A stretch of 64,000 bases of DNA from Desulforhopalus sp. IMCC35007 (GCF_005116575.1 NZ_SWCN01000001.1:124001-188000), one strand, 5' to 3'; shown: positions 16,801 to 24,260, counted from the first letter of the stretch. Program-made: numbers and translations. The notes: generated from the sequence alone by a model not told the origin.

Positions 16801-18180
16801 GTTTTTGGCTACACCCACACCCGTGAGGAATTCATGAACCGGGTCAGAAGGGCGCTGTCCGAAATTGAGGAGCTGACCGGAAAGACCTTTGGTTCGTCTG
16901 ATGCGCCACTCCTGTTATCGGTGAGGAGTGGTGGGGCAATCTCCATGCCAGGCATGATGGCCACGGCTCATAATGTGGGTTTTAACGAAGAAATCATCAC
17001 AGAGTATGTAGAAAAACACGGTAACGATTATCTTGCCTGGGATAATTACAGACGCTTTCTTCAGTCCTGGGCGATGATTTCAGGGGTTGGTAGAGAGGAT
17101 TTCCAGGTCCTTATGAATGAAGCGAAAGCCGCTGCCAAAGTGTCGCTGAAAAGGCATTTTTCTCCTGAACAAATGAAGGAACTGGCTCTTTCCTACCAAA
17201 AACTCACCAGGGAACGGGGCCTGGGGATACCCAGTGATCCCTGGCTGCAACTGGTTCATGCCATTGAACTTGTTCTTGATTCCTGGGGAACCCAGAAAGC
17301 ACAGGAATACAGACGTATTATGGATGTTTCGGATGCCTGGGGAACTGCTGTTATCGTCCAGGCAATGGTCTATGGCAATAAAAGCGATCAGTCAGGTGCA
17401 GGGGTCGTTTTTACGGCGCATCCTTATCGAAAGGTGCGACGGGTTGCCCTTTGGGGGGATTACGCCTTTGGTGACCAGGGTGAGGATATTGTCTCCGGTC
17501 TGGTTTCAAGCTGCGCCATCTCGGTGGAGCAGGCACAGTTAGATGGTCGATCGGTGGAGGATTCTCTGGAGAGGCGTTTTCCGAAAATATACGCTGAACT
17601 TCTGGAGATTTCCCGTGAACTGGTCTATGAAAAGCGGTGGAATCCTCAGGAAATAGAGTTTACCTTTGAAGGTCCCGAGGCAGATGAATTGTATCTTCTG
17701 CAGACAAGAGATATGATAACCATTAAAAAGAAAGAGCATCTCAATGTTTTTGTTGAAAGTAAAGAGCTTGAAGCAGCTCACCTGGGTAAAGGGGTGGGAG
17801 TCTCGGGATCGGCTCTTTCTGGTCTGGCGGTTTTTACCGAAGAAAACATCCGGGAACTGAAAGAACAGAAGCCGGATATGCCGCTTATTCTGATCCGTCA
17901 GGATACTGTCCCTGAAGATATTAAGGTAGTGAGTCTCTCTGATGGATTGCTTACCTCCCGGGGGGGCCAGACATCCCATGCATCCGTGGTTGCTGTGCGC
18001 CTGGAAAAGACCTGCGTTGTTGGCTGCGGCAGTCTTAAGGTGTATGAAACTGAGCAATACTGTGAGATATCAGGGCAGCGTATTGCTTTTGGGGATCATA
18101 TCTCAATAGACGGAAGAAATGGTCAGGTGCTTTCTGGAATCCATGAAATTGTCGAAGAGTATCATATTTTGCCAATTTAA
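13897..18180 (+). CDS. Large PPDK-like protein: unknown N-terminus, ATP-grasp and phosphohistidine domains
   Basis: About 1,427 residues. Residues ~1-930 are a mostly helical region that I do not recognise. Residues ~935-1290 match the PEP/pyruvate-binding ATP-grasp domain of pyruvate phosphate dikinase: NKGFNLATL, VPPAFVITTEVFR, LLSVRSGGAISMPGMM, YLAWDNYRRFLQSW, DSWGTQKAQEYR, GTAVIVQAMVYGN. Near residue 1356, LLTSRGGQTSHASVVAVR is the swivelling phosphohistidine domain (His in TSHAS). The PEP/pyruvate TIM barrel of PPDK is missing, so the phosphoryl acceptor is unknown. The start is uncertain: ATGs at 13885, 13891, 13897 and 13903 are in frame, and 13897 is taken because GGGG lies six bases ahead. 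Neighbours glgA and gap hint at carbohydrate metabolism. It is probably cytosolic. Confidence 0.8.
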   Translation: MGMDNRTENAAIESDALKANLLETAGQVVIDPELYLLLEVVEPYKGLHSTLEKLLYEVCHPFRNWKLVLPQLRSFVLKNINYYRIHPKGPETFGLFAGLFVEALHDTARNPQLLAQSVSAVTTWLDKILQKFNVEDMRRFGPELSRLFDTLSGLREKDKPILMQFVQGQYPLSKLSRRLFSLGLGKEDGFDFTAFARLIKITQELCYEYWLHEDDPLLWFLDRCSIPVADSKSTELFAAISHKAFREHLEVLRQLDIKHDPTGCIEEILNLPDHIEIVKYYREMPNKLVAAEEIFCKLENDYDVSVHFFKENRKLLFLFKIMDTEGLYLIHEETLREVNRSLVQLIRQQSFEEIEEFLLTTFKLLKANVQKYPHTSLQCIQVLGGEVFDRGNSRMVEAFLWGVVRFGFQHASVVGVDENWQPLANPAHLANIRVWLHLIMREPKWCSTLFSALIIHLKLSGTCIKDTDLFQRDITQLLNHPIEPIYNLSKQFTKLMPVFFNEIGSEGELRDVSTELDEIHKRKDLLIHFLRKQGHVESSNLIVDFIQAIILFWKSGDKKLLATFLPEEIYSQLTSHGLYVDEQFVLSGRFWSEMGLKEVEGIISLDEQRISAFLEEQKDLSSTEVRRFELLIQMYKLLHKKYNLGFQQLRSEISRAVNDGFPEMEPLLSTLEDSDTEQCLDALLTALEGLKEIILSEEHFEAREDIYYKRHIAVDIPSVYGRYKERKFDALSLTYRLENLANIYLEKLPETVNLSIITQATFYNIVHCMKMYIRALSVDGITSRRLIAYLMMLENSIKIRRFSYTQYLDILRGMSDGVKDIIYAFYTNIHQNNLSIIIPQIGEENILDKLHHLYDSEEMGTTIQRISEVFLRELISSTFGLQHLDNFILRILQTLESQKDLLDQKKLDLLMTYNPERALSMLHRPNPFTDNLIHLGNKGFNLATLTRHGKKVPPAFVITTEVFRCREIVFGYTHTREEFMNRVRRALSEIEELTGKTFGSSDAPLLLSVRSGGAISMPGMMATAHNVGFNEEIITEYVEKHGNDYLAWDNYRRFLQSWAMISGVGREDFQVLMNEAKAAAKVSLKRHFSPEQMKELALSYQKLTRERGLGIPSDPWLQLVHAIELVLDSWGTQKAQEYRRIMDVSDAWGTAVIVQAMVYGNKSDQSGAGVVFTAHPYRKVRRVALWGDYAFGDQGEDIVSGLVSSCAISVEQAQLDGRSVEDSLERRFPKIYAELLEISRELVYEKRWNPQEIEFTFEGPEADELYLLQTRDMITIKKKEHLNVFVESKELEAAHLGKGVGVSGSALSGLAVFTEENIRELKEQKPDMPLILIRQDTVPEDIKVVSLSDGLLTSRGGQTSHASVVAVRLEKTCVVGCGSLKVYETEQYCEISGQRIAFGDHISIDGRNGQVLSGIHEIVEEYHILPI

Positions 18181-18345
18181 TTAAAGAGGTCAGTTAAATC
18201 GGTTTTTTCATGGCGTTTGACAATAGTCAGCGTTACAATGATTCAACTCATATCTAGAAAATTGACAGGCAAAAACGGCCAAGGACTCGGCGATTAGTGG
18301 TCCGGCTGAAATAACATAATGAGGTTAGATATAAGGGAGTATCTG

Positions 18346-18570
18346 ATGTCTGCTGATGCTTTTAAAAAAGGACCAAAGTTGTTTTCACTTGCAAGAAAAA
18401 AAGCGATAGCTCTGGGTGTTTCGCAGGAAAAAGGTATTAAACTGGCAGAGCTGATCTGCCGCATTCAGGAAAAAGAGGGGAACGAGAGTTGCTATCGCAA
18501 GAGACCTGTTTGCCGGGAGACGGGGTGTTGCTGGCAGGCCTCATGCGGTGCTGAGATCATTGCTGGCTGA
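18346..18570 (+). CDS. Small Cys-rich protein, SAP-domain-like
   Basis: A 74-residue protein. Residues ~10-50 form two helices around LFSLARKKAIALGVSQEKGI and KLAELICRIQEKEGN, resembling the SAP/Rho-N type nucleic-acid-binding helix pair. The C-terminal part holds a cysteine cluster SCYRKRPVCRETGCCWQASC (five Cys in 20 residues, plus one earlier), likely to bind zinc or an Fe-S cluster. The ATG at 18346 has AAGGGAG seven bases upstream; a longer frame from 18319 lacks one. It ends 8 bp before the convergent DUF2892 gene. The SAP resemblance is from pattern memory and should be checked by profile search. Confidence 0.65.
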   Translation: MSADAFKKGPKLFSLARKKAIALGVSQEKGIKLAELICRIQEKEGNESCYRKRPVCRETGCCWQASCGAEIIAG

Positions 18571-18577
18571 TTAAGAT

Positions 18578-18793
18578 TTACTGGCTTCTTTCTTCCGCGA
18601 CACCAAGTTTTTTTAAGATAAAAGCCATAGGGCAGAACTTTGTCAAGCCGAACTGAAAGAGATTTAACCCAACGAATGCTGTGAAAAACAGCCAGTAACT
18701 GCTGTGGTAAATCGGACTTGCCTCCACTCCTAATAAAAGACTGAAAAGAATAAAAAAACCGGCAATTGTGTGTATCCAATCTGTAACAATCAT
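18578..18793 (-). CDS. DUF2892 (YgaP-like) two-helix membrane protein
   Basis: 71-residue inner-membrane protein with two hydrophobic segments ([18 protein letters not shown] and [18 protein letters not shown]) followed by [14 protein letters not shown], the signature of the DUF2892 domain that forms the membrane anchor of the rhodanese YgaP. Here there is no rhodanese domain. It lies 46 bp downstream of an ArsR-type regulator on the same strand, so regulation by that protein is likely. The conserved Cys in FCPM could carry a persulfide or act in sulfur-species handling; that is inference from YgaP. Confidence 0.85.
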   Translation of the reverse strand: MIVTDWIHTIAGFFILFSLLLGVEASPIYHSSYWLFFTAFVGLNLFQFGLTKFCPMAFILKKLGVAEERSQ

Positions 18794-18839
18794 AGTAATT
18801 TCTCCACAGTCAGTTCAAACATGATAACCATTTTTCTGC

Positions 18840-19127
18840 CTAAAAATTAGGACAGAAAAGTGTTCGCATTTTCTGAATCAACTCTAAAATTCTCTTATCT
18901 ACTATTTTGTTGTAGATAAAATTCGCATCTTTACGAAAATCAATAATACCCTGGCTTCGAAGGATATTGAGATGCTGTGAAACATTGGCGTTTGTCGTTT
19001 TTACCTGGTCTCTGATCTCTCCCACTGAAAGCTCTTTATCCTGCAAGAGACAAAGAATTTTTAATCGAATGGGGTGGGACATTGATTTGAGTAATTTGGA
19101 CATGGCATCAATTTGTTCGTCTTGCAT
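18840..19127 (-). CDS. ArsR-family regulator, BigR/YgaV-like (probable persulfide sensor)
   Basis: 95-residue winged-helix repressor. The helix-turn-helix is in ELSVGEIRDQVKTTNANVSQ with the recognition helix NANVSQHLNILRSQG, then the wing IDFRKDANFIYNKI. Cysteines are C26 (in RLKILCLLQ, the position used by BigR) and C92 (LFCPNF), 66 residues apart, the same spacing as the disulfide/tetrasulfide-forming pair reported for BigR and SqrR. The metal-site ELCV motif of ArsR/SmtB sensors is absent. It is the first gene of a unit with DUF2892, like ygaV-ygaP in E. coli. Sulfide or persulfide sensing is therefore the best hypothesis. Confidence 0.88.
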   Translation of the reverse strand: MQDEQIDAMSKLLKSMSHPIRLKILCLLQDKELSVGEIRDQVKTTNANVSQHLNILRSQGIIDFRKDANFIYNKIVDKRILELIQKMRTLFCPNF

Positions 19128-19529
19128 CCTCTCACCTGAGTAAGTATTTCATCTTTTAGTTTAATAGCTGTTTCGCTTTTGTAAAGCATTTTTCTATATT
19201 AGTATCTCTGGTACCTGGAAACTGTCTGATAACATTTCATAACAACGAATTGACAGTACAATACAGCTCAAGGCAGGGATCGTGCAATATAAAAAGACGG
19301 TGGTGATTCTTTGAATTCTGGTGCCCTGTACCATCGGAGGGGAAGCGATTGGTGTTCTGTTGGAAAACTTCTCTGGCTATTGATTTCATAATTGCAGTTT
19401 TAAGGGTATATTGCCAGCTAGGGTTCATTTTTTTGACCATTTCGCACGATTGACTTGAATCTGCAAAGAGAAAGGAGTTTATTTACGGAACTTTTAGCTT
19501 TATAAGGAAACTGTCTGAGGAGGCGAGTG
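19128..19529. other. Divergent intergenic region between the arsR and isochorismatase-family genes
   Basis: 402 bases. Near the regulator start there is a 13-base palindrome at 19175-19187 that could be its operator. The rest shows no convincing gene: a 67-codon minus-strand frame at 19237-19440 has no ribosome binding site or recognisable motif. Confidence 0.4.
19175..19187. promoter_or_regulatory. Candidate ArsR operator
   Basis: GCTTTTGTAAAGC is a perfect dyad (GCTTT-TGT-AAAGC). On the minus strand it overlaps TTTACA, a possible -35 element, 48-60 bases upstream of the ArsR-family start codon, where autoregulation would be expected. Confidence 0.35.
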
Positions 19530-20111
19530 ATGGAAAAAAAACGACTTGAGTCCGAATCGGTGTGCCTGCATGTTGTGGATGTTCAAAAGAGTCTCATGGC
19601 CAAAATAAACCGGGCTGAGGCCGTTGAGCAAAACATTGGTCTGCTCATCCAATGCTTTAAAATATTAAAGGCACCAATTCTTTCAAACACTCAGTACTTG
19701 AAAGGGCTTGGACCTTATCTGGCATCGCTGCAAGCCCTTGTGGCAGATGTTCCTCAGTTTGACAAGGTCACCTTTAGCGCTGCAGCCGACCCTGCGACCA
19801 TGAAGCATCTGAACAGTCTGAAACCGGCTCTGAAGACTGTTGTTTTGGTGGGAGTTGAAACCCATATCTGTGTATATCAGACGGCGATGGATCTCATCGA
19901 TAGTGGTTTTTCCGTCTGGGTTGTAGAAGATGCAGTCTCGGCCAGAAATGTATCTGATCATAAGACTGGGCTCATGCGCATGCACAGTATTGGAGCTGCA
20001 ATCGGCTCAACTGAAATGCTCATATACGAACTTTTAGGTCGGGCCGGAACCAGTCAGTTTAAGGAAATACTACCGTTTATTATTGAGCGGGATAGAAATG
20101 CATCCCACTAA
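19530..20111 (+). CDS. Isochorismatase-family (cysteine) hydrolase
   Basis: 193-residue cytosolic alpha/beta hydrolase of the isochorismatase-like superfamily. The catalytic triad is readable: D17 in HVVDVQKS, K79 in FDKVTFSAA and C114 in VETHICVYQT, with the cis-peptide strand VVLVGVETH. DAVSARNVSDHKTGLMRM and the C-terminal SIGAAIGSTEMLIYELLG are typical of the YcaC/nicotinamidase-like subgroup. The ATG at 19530 has AGGAGG at ideal spacing; a GTG directly before it is unlikely. The substrate is unknown. alaS starts 78 bp downstream. Confidence 0.9.
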   Translation: MEKKRLESESVCLHVVDVQKSLMAKINRAEAVEQNIGLLIQCFKILKAPILSNTQYLKGLGPYLASLQALVADVPQFDKVTFSAAADPATMKHLNSLKPALKTVVLVGVETHICVYQTAMDLIDSGFSVWVVEDAVSARNVSDHKTGLMRMHSIGAAIGSTEMLIYELLGRAGTSQFKEILPFIIERDRNASH

Positions 20112-20189
20112 GAAAATTAAGCGCTACTTCCAGGGGAATCAGACTGCGAAGTGGTAGAAAATGAACATTATCATGTCTTGTAGAATATT

Positions 20190-22844
20190 ATGAAAGGAAA
20201 TGAAATTCGCAGCAGGTTTCTTGCCTACTTTACTGAAAAAGGTCACACCGTAGTAGATAGTTCTTCGCTTGTGCCAAAAGATGACCCGACACTGCTGTTT
20301 ACCAATGCGGGTATGGTACAGTTCAAAACCGTTTTTATGGGTGAGGATAAACGGGATTACAGCAGGGCGGTGACGAGTCAGCGGTGCGTTCGCGCAGGCG
20401 GAAAGCATAACGATCTTGAAAACGTTGGTTACACTGCAAGACATCATACTTTTTTTGAAATGCTTGGGAATTTTTCTTTCGGGGATTATTTCAAAGAAGA
20501 CGCTATTCGATTTGCCTGGGAATTTTTAACCCGTGAGTTGGGTGTTGACGCCTCTAAACTCTGGGTCTCGATTTTTGAGGACGATGATGAAGCTGAAGAG
20601 TTGTGGAAAAAAATTGAAGAGTTACCCAAGGGACGTATTGTCCGGATGGGTGAAAAAGATAATTTTTGGGCCATGGGTGATACGGGCCCCTGTGGACCAT
20701 GCTCTGAAATTCATATAGATCAGGGTATTGAAGCGGGTTGTGGCCGTGCCGATTGTGCCCTTGGTTGCGATTGCGACAGGTTTCTTGAGCTCTGGAATCT
20801 GGTATTCATGCAGTTTAACCGCGCAGAAGACGGGACCCTGACCAGGCTGCCAAAGCCAAGTATTGACACAGGTATGGGCCTTGAGCGGGTTGCAGCGGTG
20901 CTTCAGGGGAAATTCAATAACTATGAATCCGATCTTTTTACCCCGATTATTGGCCGTCTTGAAGAATTATCCGGCAAAAAATATGGCGACAGCCCCCAGT
21001 TCGATACAGCCATGAGGGTTATCGCGGACCATGCGCGGGCAACAACATTTCTCGTGTCAGATGGTGTTCTGCCATCCAACGAGGGGCGAGGATATGTCCT
21101 GCGAAGGATTATGCGCCGTGCGGTTCGTTACGGTAAATATCTGGGGCTTGAGAAACCATTTTTGGAAGATGTCACCCGTGTTGTTGTCGCTGAAATGGAT
21201 CATGCCTACCCCCAGTTGCTGACGACGGATTCGCTGTTGGTAAAAGTTGTCAACAACGAGGAGGAGCGTTTTCGGGAAACCCTGGAGCATGGACTGGCTC
21301 TTCTTGATGAAGAAATGGCCCGTTTGCGTGGGGCTGGAGAAAAAACAGTTTCTGGAACATTTATTTTTAAACTGTACGACACCTTTGGTTTTCCCTTTGA
21401 TATTGTTCGTGATATTGCTCTCGAAAAAGGCTACGGCTTTGATGAAGAAGGTTTTCTCAAAGAGATGGAAAACCAGAGAACCAAATCAAGAAAGTCGCGA
21501 AAAGGCGAGGGGGTGAAACTTCTCGGAGAAGGAGTGAAGAGTATTGCCGAGGCAGGCAAACGTTCATCGTTTACCGGATACAGCGAGCTTGAGGAATGGT
21601 CGACGGTCAGTGCCTTACTGGATGCATCCGGTGCTCGGGTAACGGAGCTTAAAGCAGGAGAAAAAGGACAAATGTTTGTAGATGTGACTCCTTTTTATGC
21701 GGAATCTGGTGGCCAGGCTGGCGATGTTGGAAATGTGAGTTGGGATGGTGGACGAGCACTGGTGAAAAACACCTCTGTTGAAGGTGATAAAATCATTCTC
21801 CATAGCATCGAAGTCGAGGAAGGTGTTCTTGGCGTGGGAATGAAGATCAACCTTAAGGTCTCCGTCGAGATTCGAAGAGCCTCTGCAGCCCACCATACCG
21901 CGACACATCTACTCCATGCAGCTCTTCGTCAGGTGCTGGGAGATCATGTTAAGCAGGCAGGTTCTCTGGTTGGCCCGGAACGACTACGTTTTGATTTTAC
22001 CCATTTCTCTCCGGTGTCCGCCGAAGAGCTCCAGCAGATTGAATTATTGGTCAATCAGAAAATCTGGGAAAACCAGCCAGTAAATACCCGTCTGCTTGAC
22101 CGTGAGGAGGCCCTCCAGGAAGGAGCAATGGCCCTATTTGGAGAAAAATATGAAGAAAAGGTTCGAGTAGTCTCGGTGTCTGACTTCAGTAAAGAGCTTT
22201 GCGGTGGAACCCATGTCAGCGCAGCAGGTGACATAGGTGTTTTTAAAATTCAGTCGGAGGCGGGGATTGCCGCTGGTGTAAGACGGATAGAAGCACTCGC
22301 GGGAAAGGTTGCTTTTGAAGACATACAGCGTGTTTATGCCGGTCAGAAAAAGGCGGTGGAACTCCTCAATGCGCAAAGCAGTTCGGATGCAGTAGCCAGG
22401 GTTGAGCAGTTGCTTTCCCATGTAAAAGAGCTGGAAAAACAGGTTGCTGGCCTGTCAAGGCAACTCGCAAGTTCAGATCTGGATTCTGTTTTGGCGGGGG
22501 GAGAGGATATTGATGGTATCAAAGTGATCGCAGCAGAGATCCCCCTCGATAGTTCCAAAACTCTTCGTGAGGTTGGAGATAAGTTGCGTGAGAGCCTTGG
22601 TTCAGGAGTGGCGGTGCTTGGTGGAGCTATAAACGGCAAAGCCGCTATTCTTGCCATTGTCAGTAAAGATCTCACTTCCAGAATTAAAGCGGGTGAACTG
22701 GTGAGTCGTGTAGCCCAGGTGGTTGGCGGTAAAGGCGGAGGGCGGCCGGACATGGCACAGGCCGGAGGACCCATGGTTGATAAACTGTCTGAAGCAATAA
22801 AGTCAGTGCCTAGCGCGGTAAAGGAGATTCTTTCTCAGAAATAA
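20190..22844 (+). CDS. alaS: Alanyl-tRNA synthetase
   Basis: 884 residues, the full family length. The class II catalytic core is at the N-terminus: motif 1 region RSRFLAYFTEKGHTVVDSSS, FTNAGMVQFK, and the GMGLERVAAVLQG segment. An insertion CGRADCALGCDCDRF places extra cysteines near the active site, as in many AlaS proteins. The editing domain has HHTATHLLHAALR and CGGTHVSAAGDIG (zinc/editing residues), followed by the C-Ala oligomerisation domain with the GGKGGGRPDMAQAGG motif. The start ATG follows TAGAATATT, with only a weak ribosome binding site. It is essential and probably monocistronic; the ATP synthase operon follows after 283 bp with its own promoters. Confidence 0.98.
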   Translation: MKGNEIRSRFLAYFTEKGHTVVDSSSLVPKDDPTLLFTNAGMVQFKTVFMGEDKRDYSRAVTSQRCVRAGGKHNDLENVGYTARHHTFFEMLGNFSFGDYFKEDAIRFAWEFLTRELGVDASKLWVSIFEDDDEAEELWKKIEELPKGRIVRMGEKDNFWAMGDTGPCGPCSEIHIDQGIEAGCGRADCALGCDCDRFLELWNLVFMQFNRAEDGTLTRLPKPSIDTGMGLERVAAVLQGKFNNYESDLFTPIIGRLEELSGKKYGDSPQFDTAMRVIADHARATTFLVSDGVLPSNEGRGYVLRRIMRRAVRYGKYLGLEKPFLEDVTRVVVAEMDHAYPQLLTTDSLLVKVVNNEEERFRETLEHGLALLDEEMARLRGAGEKTVSGTFIFKLYDTFGFPFDIVRDIALEKGYGFDEEGFLKEMENQRTKSRKSRKGEGVKLLGEGVKSIAEAGKRSSFTGYSELEEWSTVSALLDASGARVTELKAGEKGQMFVDVTPFYAESGGQAGDVGNVSWDGGRALVKNTSVEGDKIILHSIEVEEGVLGVGMKINLKVSVEIRRASAAHHTATHLLHAALRQVLGDHVKQAGSLVGPERLRFDFTHFSPVSAEELQQIELLVNQKIWENQPVNTRLLDREEALQEGAMALFGEKYEEKVRVVSVSDFSKELCGGTHVSAAGDIGVFKIQSEAGIAAGVRRIEALAGKVAFEDIQRVYAGQKKAVELLNAQSSSDAVARVEQLLSHVKELEKQVAGLSRQLASSDLDSVLAGGEDIDGIKVIAAEIPLDSSKTLREVGDKLRESLGSGVAVLGGAINGKAAILAIVSKDLTSRIKAGELVSRVAQVVGGKGGGRPDMAQAGGPMVDKLSEAIKSVPSAVKEILSQK

Positions 22845-22864
22845 TAGAAAGACTTCACTGGTTG

Positions 22865-22914
22865 ACCACCCATGGTTGGAAAGTGCGGTATCCGCAAAAC
22901 AGAGTATGGGTGGT
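22865..22914. repeat. Inverted repeat after alaS
   Basis: ACCACCCAT (22865-22873) and ATGGGTGGT (22906-22914) enclose a smaller hairpin GCGGTATCCGC (22885-22895). It lies 20 bases after the alaS stop and could act as a transcript 3' structure; there is no T run, so it is not a classical terminator. Confidence 0.4.
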
Positions 22915-22949
22915 TATCTGTAGAGCAGGGCTTGAAAGAGATAAAATAG

Positions 22950-22978
22950 TTGACAGAATTCTATATCTACAGTACTAA
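22950..22978 (+). promoter_or_regulatory. Upstream promoter P1 of the F1 ATP synthase operon
   Basis: TTGACA (22950-22955), exactly 17 bases, TACTAA (22973-22978). It is 150 bases upstream of atpF' and oriented toward it. Confidence 0.55.
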
Positions 22979-23010
22979 TTTTTTGCTATTGTGAATGGTG
23001 GTTCATTTTA

Positions 23011-23039
23011 TTGACAGCCATAGAACCCTCAGATATTTA
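23011..23039 (+). promoter_or_regulatory. Downstream promoter P2 of the F1 ATP synthase operon
   Basis: TTGACA (23011-23016), exactly 17 bases, TATTTA (23034-23039), 61 bases after P1. Tandem consensus -35 elements suggest strong, possibly dual-controlled expression. Confidence 0.55.
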
Positions 23040-23127
23040 TCGATTTAGACCACGCGCGGTTATCATTCATTTGACGTAAATGGATGTTTAGTTTTTTTCG
23101 TTTTCTTAGTTAACTAGGAGTACTAAC

Positions 23128-23553
23128 ATGATTACGACGGATATCACCTTAGTTATTCAGATTGTTAACATGATTGTTCTCATGTTTATCCTCAATCGGG
23201 TTCTTTATACGCCAGTAAGGAACATCCTGAAAGAGAGATCTGAAAAGCTACGGGGCATGCAGGAAGAGATCTCTCTCTTTGAGAAGAATGCAAAGCTCCG
23301 ACAAGAAGAAGTTGATGCGAAAATGGCACAGGCCTCTGGCAAGGCCAAGGCAGCCCTTGACTCAGCAAGATCTGAGGCTCAAGCGGCTGGAGACGCAAAA
23401 TTGGCGGCAATCAAGGCGGATGCCGATGCAGCAAAGAATGAAAAACTTGCTGCACTCAGGGCTGACATCGAGAGTGCTAGAAAGAGTTTGCAAGACGGGC
23501 TTGATGATTTTGCAAATCAAATGGCAAGTAAAATTCTTGGGAGGAGCCTGTAA
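23128..23553 (+). CDS. atpF': ATP synthase Fo subunit b'
   Basis: 141-residue peripheral-stalk subunit. It has one N-terminal membrane helix (TLVIQIVNMIVLMFILNRVL) followed by YTPVRNILKERSEKLRG and a long Ala/Lys/Glu/Asp-rich coiled coil typical of b-type subunits. Because a second, longer b subunit follows 2 bp downstream, this is the b' (AtpF'/AtpX) member of a heterodimeric stalk, an arrangement known from Desulfobacterota, cyanobacteria and phototrophs. The gene begins the second ATP synthase operon. TAGGAGTACTAAC precedes the ATG. Confidence 0.93.
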   Translation: MITTDITLVIQIVNMIVLMFILNRVLYTPVRNILKERSEKLRGMQEEISLFEKNAKLRQEEVDAKMAQASGKAKAALDSARSEAQAAGDAKLAAIKADADAAKNEKLAALRADIESARKSLQDGLDDFANQMASKILGRSL

Positions 23554-23555
23554 TC

Positions 23556-24260
23556 ATGATTGGAGTGAAAAAAATCGCGGGCCTCGTGAGCCTGCTGACA
23601 TTGACACTTTGGTTTGCTCTGTCCTTTGGAACAGTGTTTGCCTCAAGTGAAGCTGTCCACGCACCGGCAGCCGCAGATCATGCGGCGGTTTCAGCTGATA
23701 CTCATGGTGACGCTGCACAAGCTGCAGAGGCCACAGATGCTCATGCAGGTGGACATGCTGTATCCAATAGCCTTTCCGGAGCAAAGCTGAAAGATCTCGG
23801 CTGGAGGATTGTCAACTTCATTGCCCTGATGATCATTTTAGTCAAGTTTGGCGCAAAGCCTATTGGCTCTGGTCTTTCTGCCAGACGTACCAAAATTAAA
23901 GATGAGATCGAGAGCCTGGAAAGGAAAAAAGTCGAGGCTGAAAAATCATATAATGATTTTCAGACGAAACTGGCATCTGTCGAGTCTGAGATTGACAAGG
24001 TGGTAGATCGCGCGATAGCCCAGGCCGAAGTAGAAAAACAGAAAATTCTCGACAAGGCAGAGCAAGGTGCGGAAGAGATAATGCGCTCTGCTGAAATGGC
24101 TGTACAGAATGAAATTACACAGGCCCGTCGCATTCTCAAAAACGATGCCGCTGAGCAGGCAGCTGTGATCGCTGAGCAGCTTATCATCAAAAATCTTACC
24201 GCAGATGATCAGGTAAAGATTATTGAAAATTATTTAGATAAAGTGGGGGCCGTACAGTGA
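23556..24260 (+). CDS. atpF: ATP synthase Fo subunit b with signal-like N-terminal extension
   Basis: 234 residues, about 70 longer than a usual b subunit. The N-terminus (residues 1-30) looks like a signal peptide or first membrane helix (KKIAGLVSLLTLTLWFALSF, then FASSEA). Residues ~31-72 are Ala/His-rich with five His spaced through the segment. The normal b membrane helix is near residues 85-105 (WRIVNFIALMIILVKFGAKP), followed by the coiled-coil stalk and a C-terminal delta-binding region. Similar extensions occur in relatives. atpH starts inside its stop codon (GTGA overlap). Confidence 0.93.
   Translation: MIGVKKIAGLVSLLTLTLWFALSFGTVFASSEAVHAPAAADHAAVSADTHGDAAQAAEATDAHAGGHAVSNSLSGAKLKDLGWRIVNFIALMIILVKFGAKPIGSGLSARRTKIKDEIESLERKKVEAEKSYNDFQTKLASVESEIDKVVDRAIAQAEVEKQKILDKAEQGAEEIMRSAEMAVQNEITQARRILKNDAAEQAAVIAEQLIIKNLTADDQVKIIENYLDKVGAVQ

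Noticed and set aside
18492-18779. 95-codon minus-strand frame
   Set aside because: Overlaps the real DUF2892 gene in another frame and the Cys-rich gene on the other strand; composition is that of a shadow.
19237-19440. 67-codon minus-strand frame in the regulator/isochorismatase gap
   Set aside because: No ribosome binding site, no conserved motif, low-complexity composition; considered chance.
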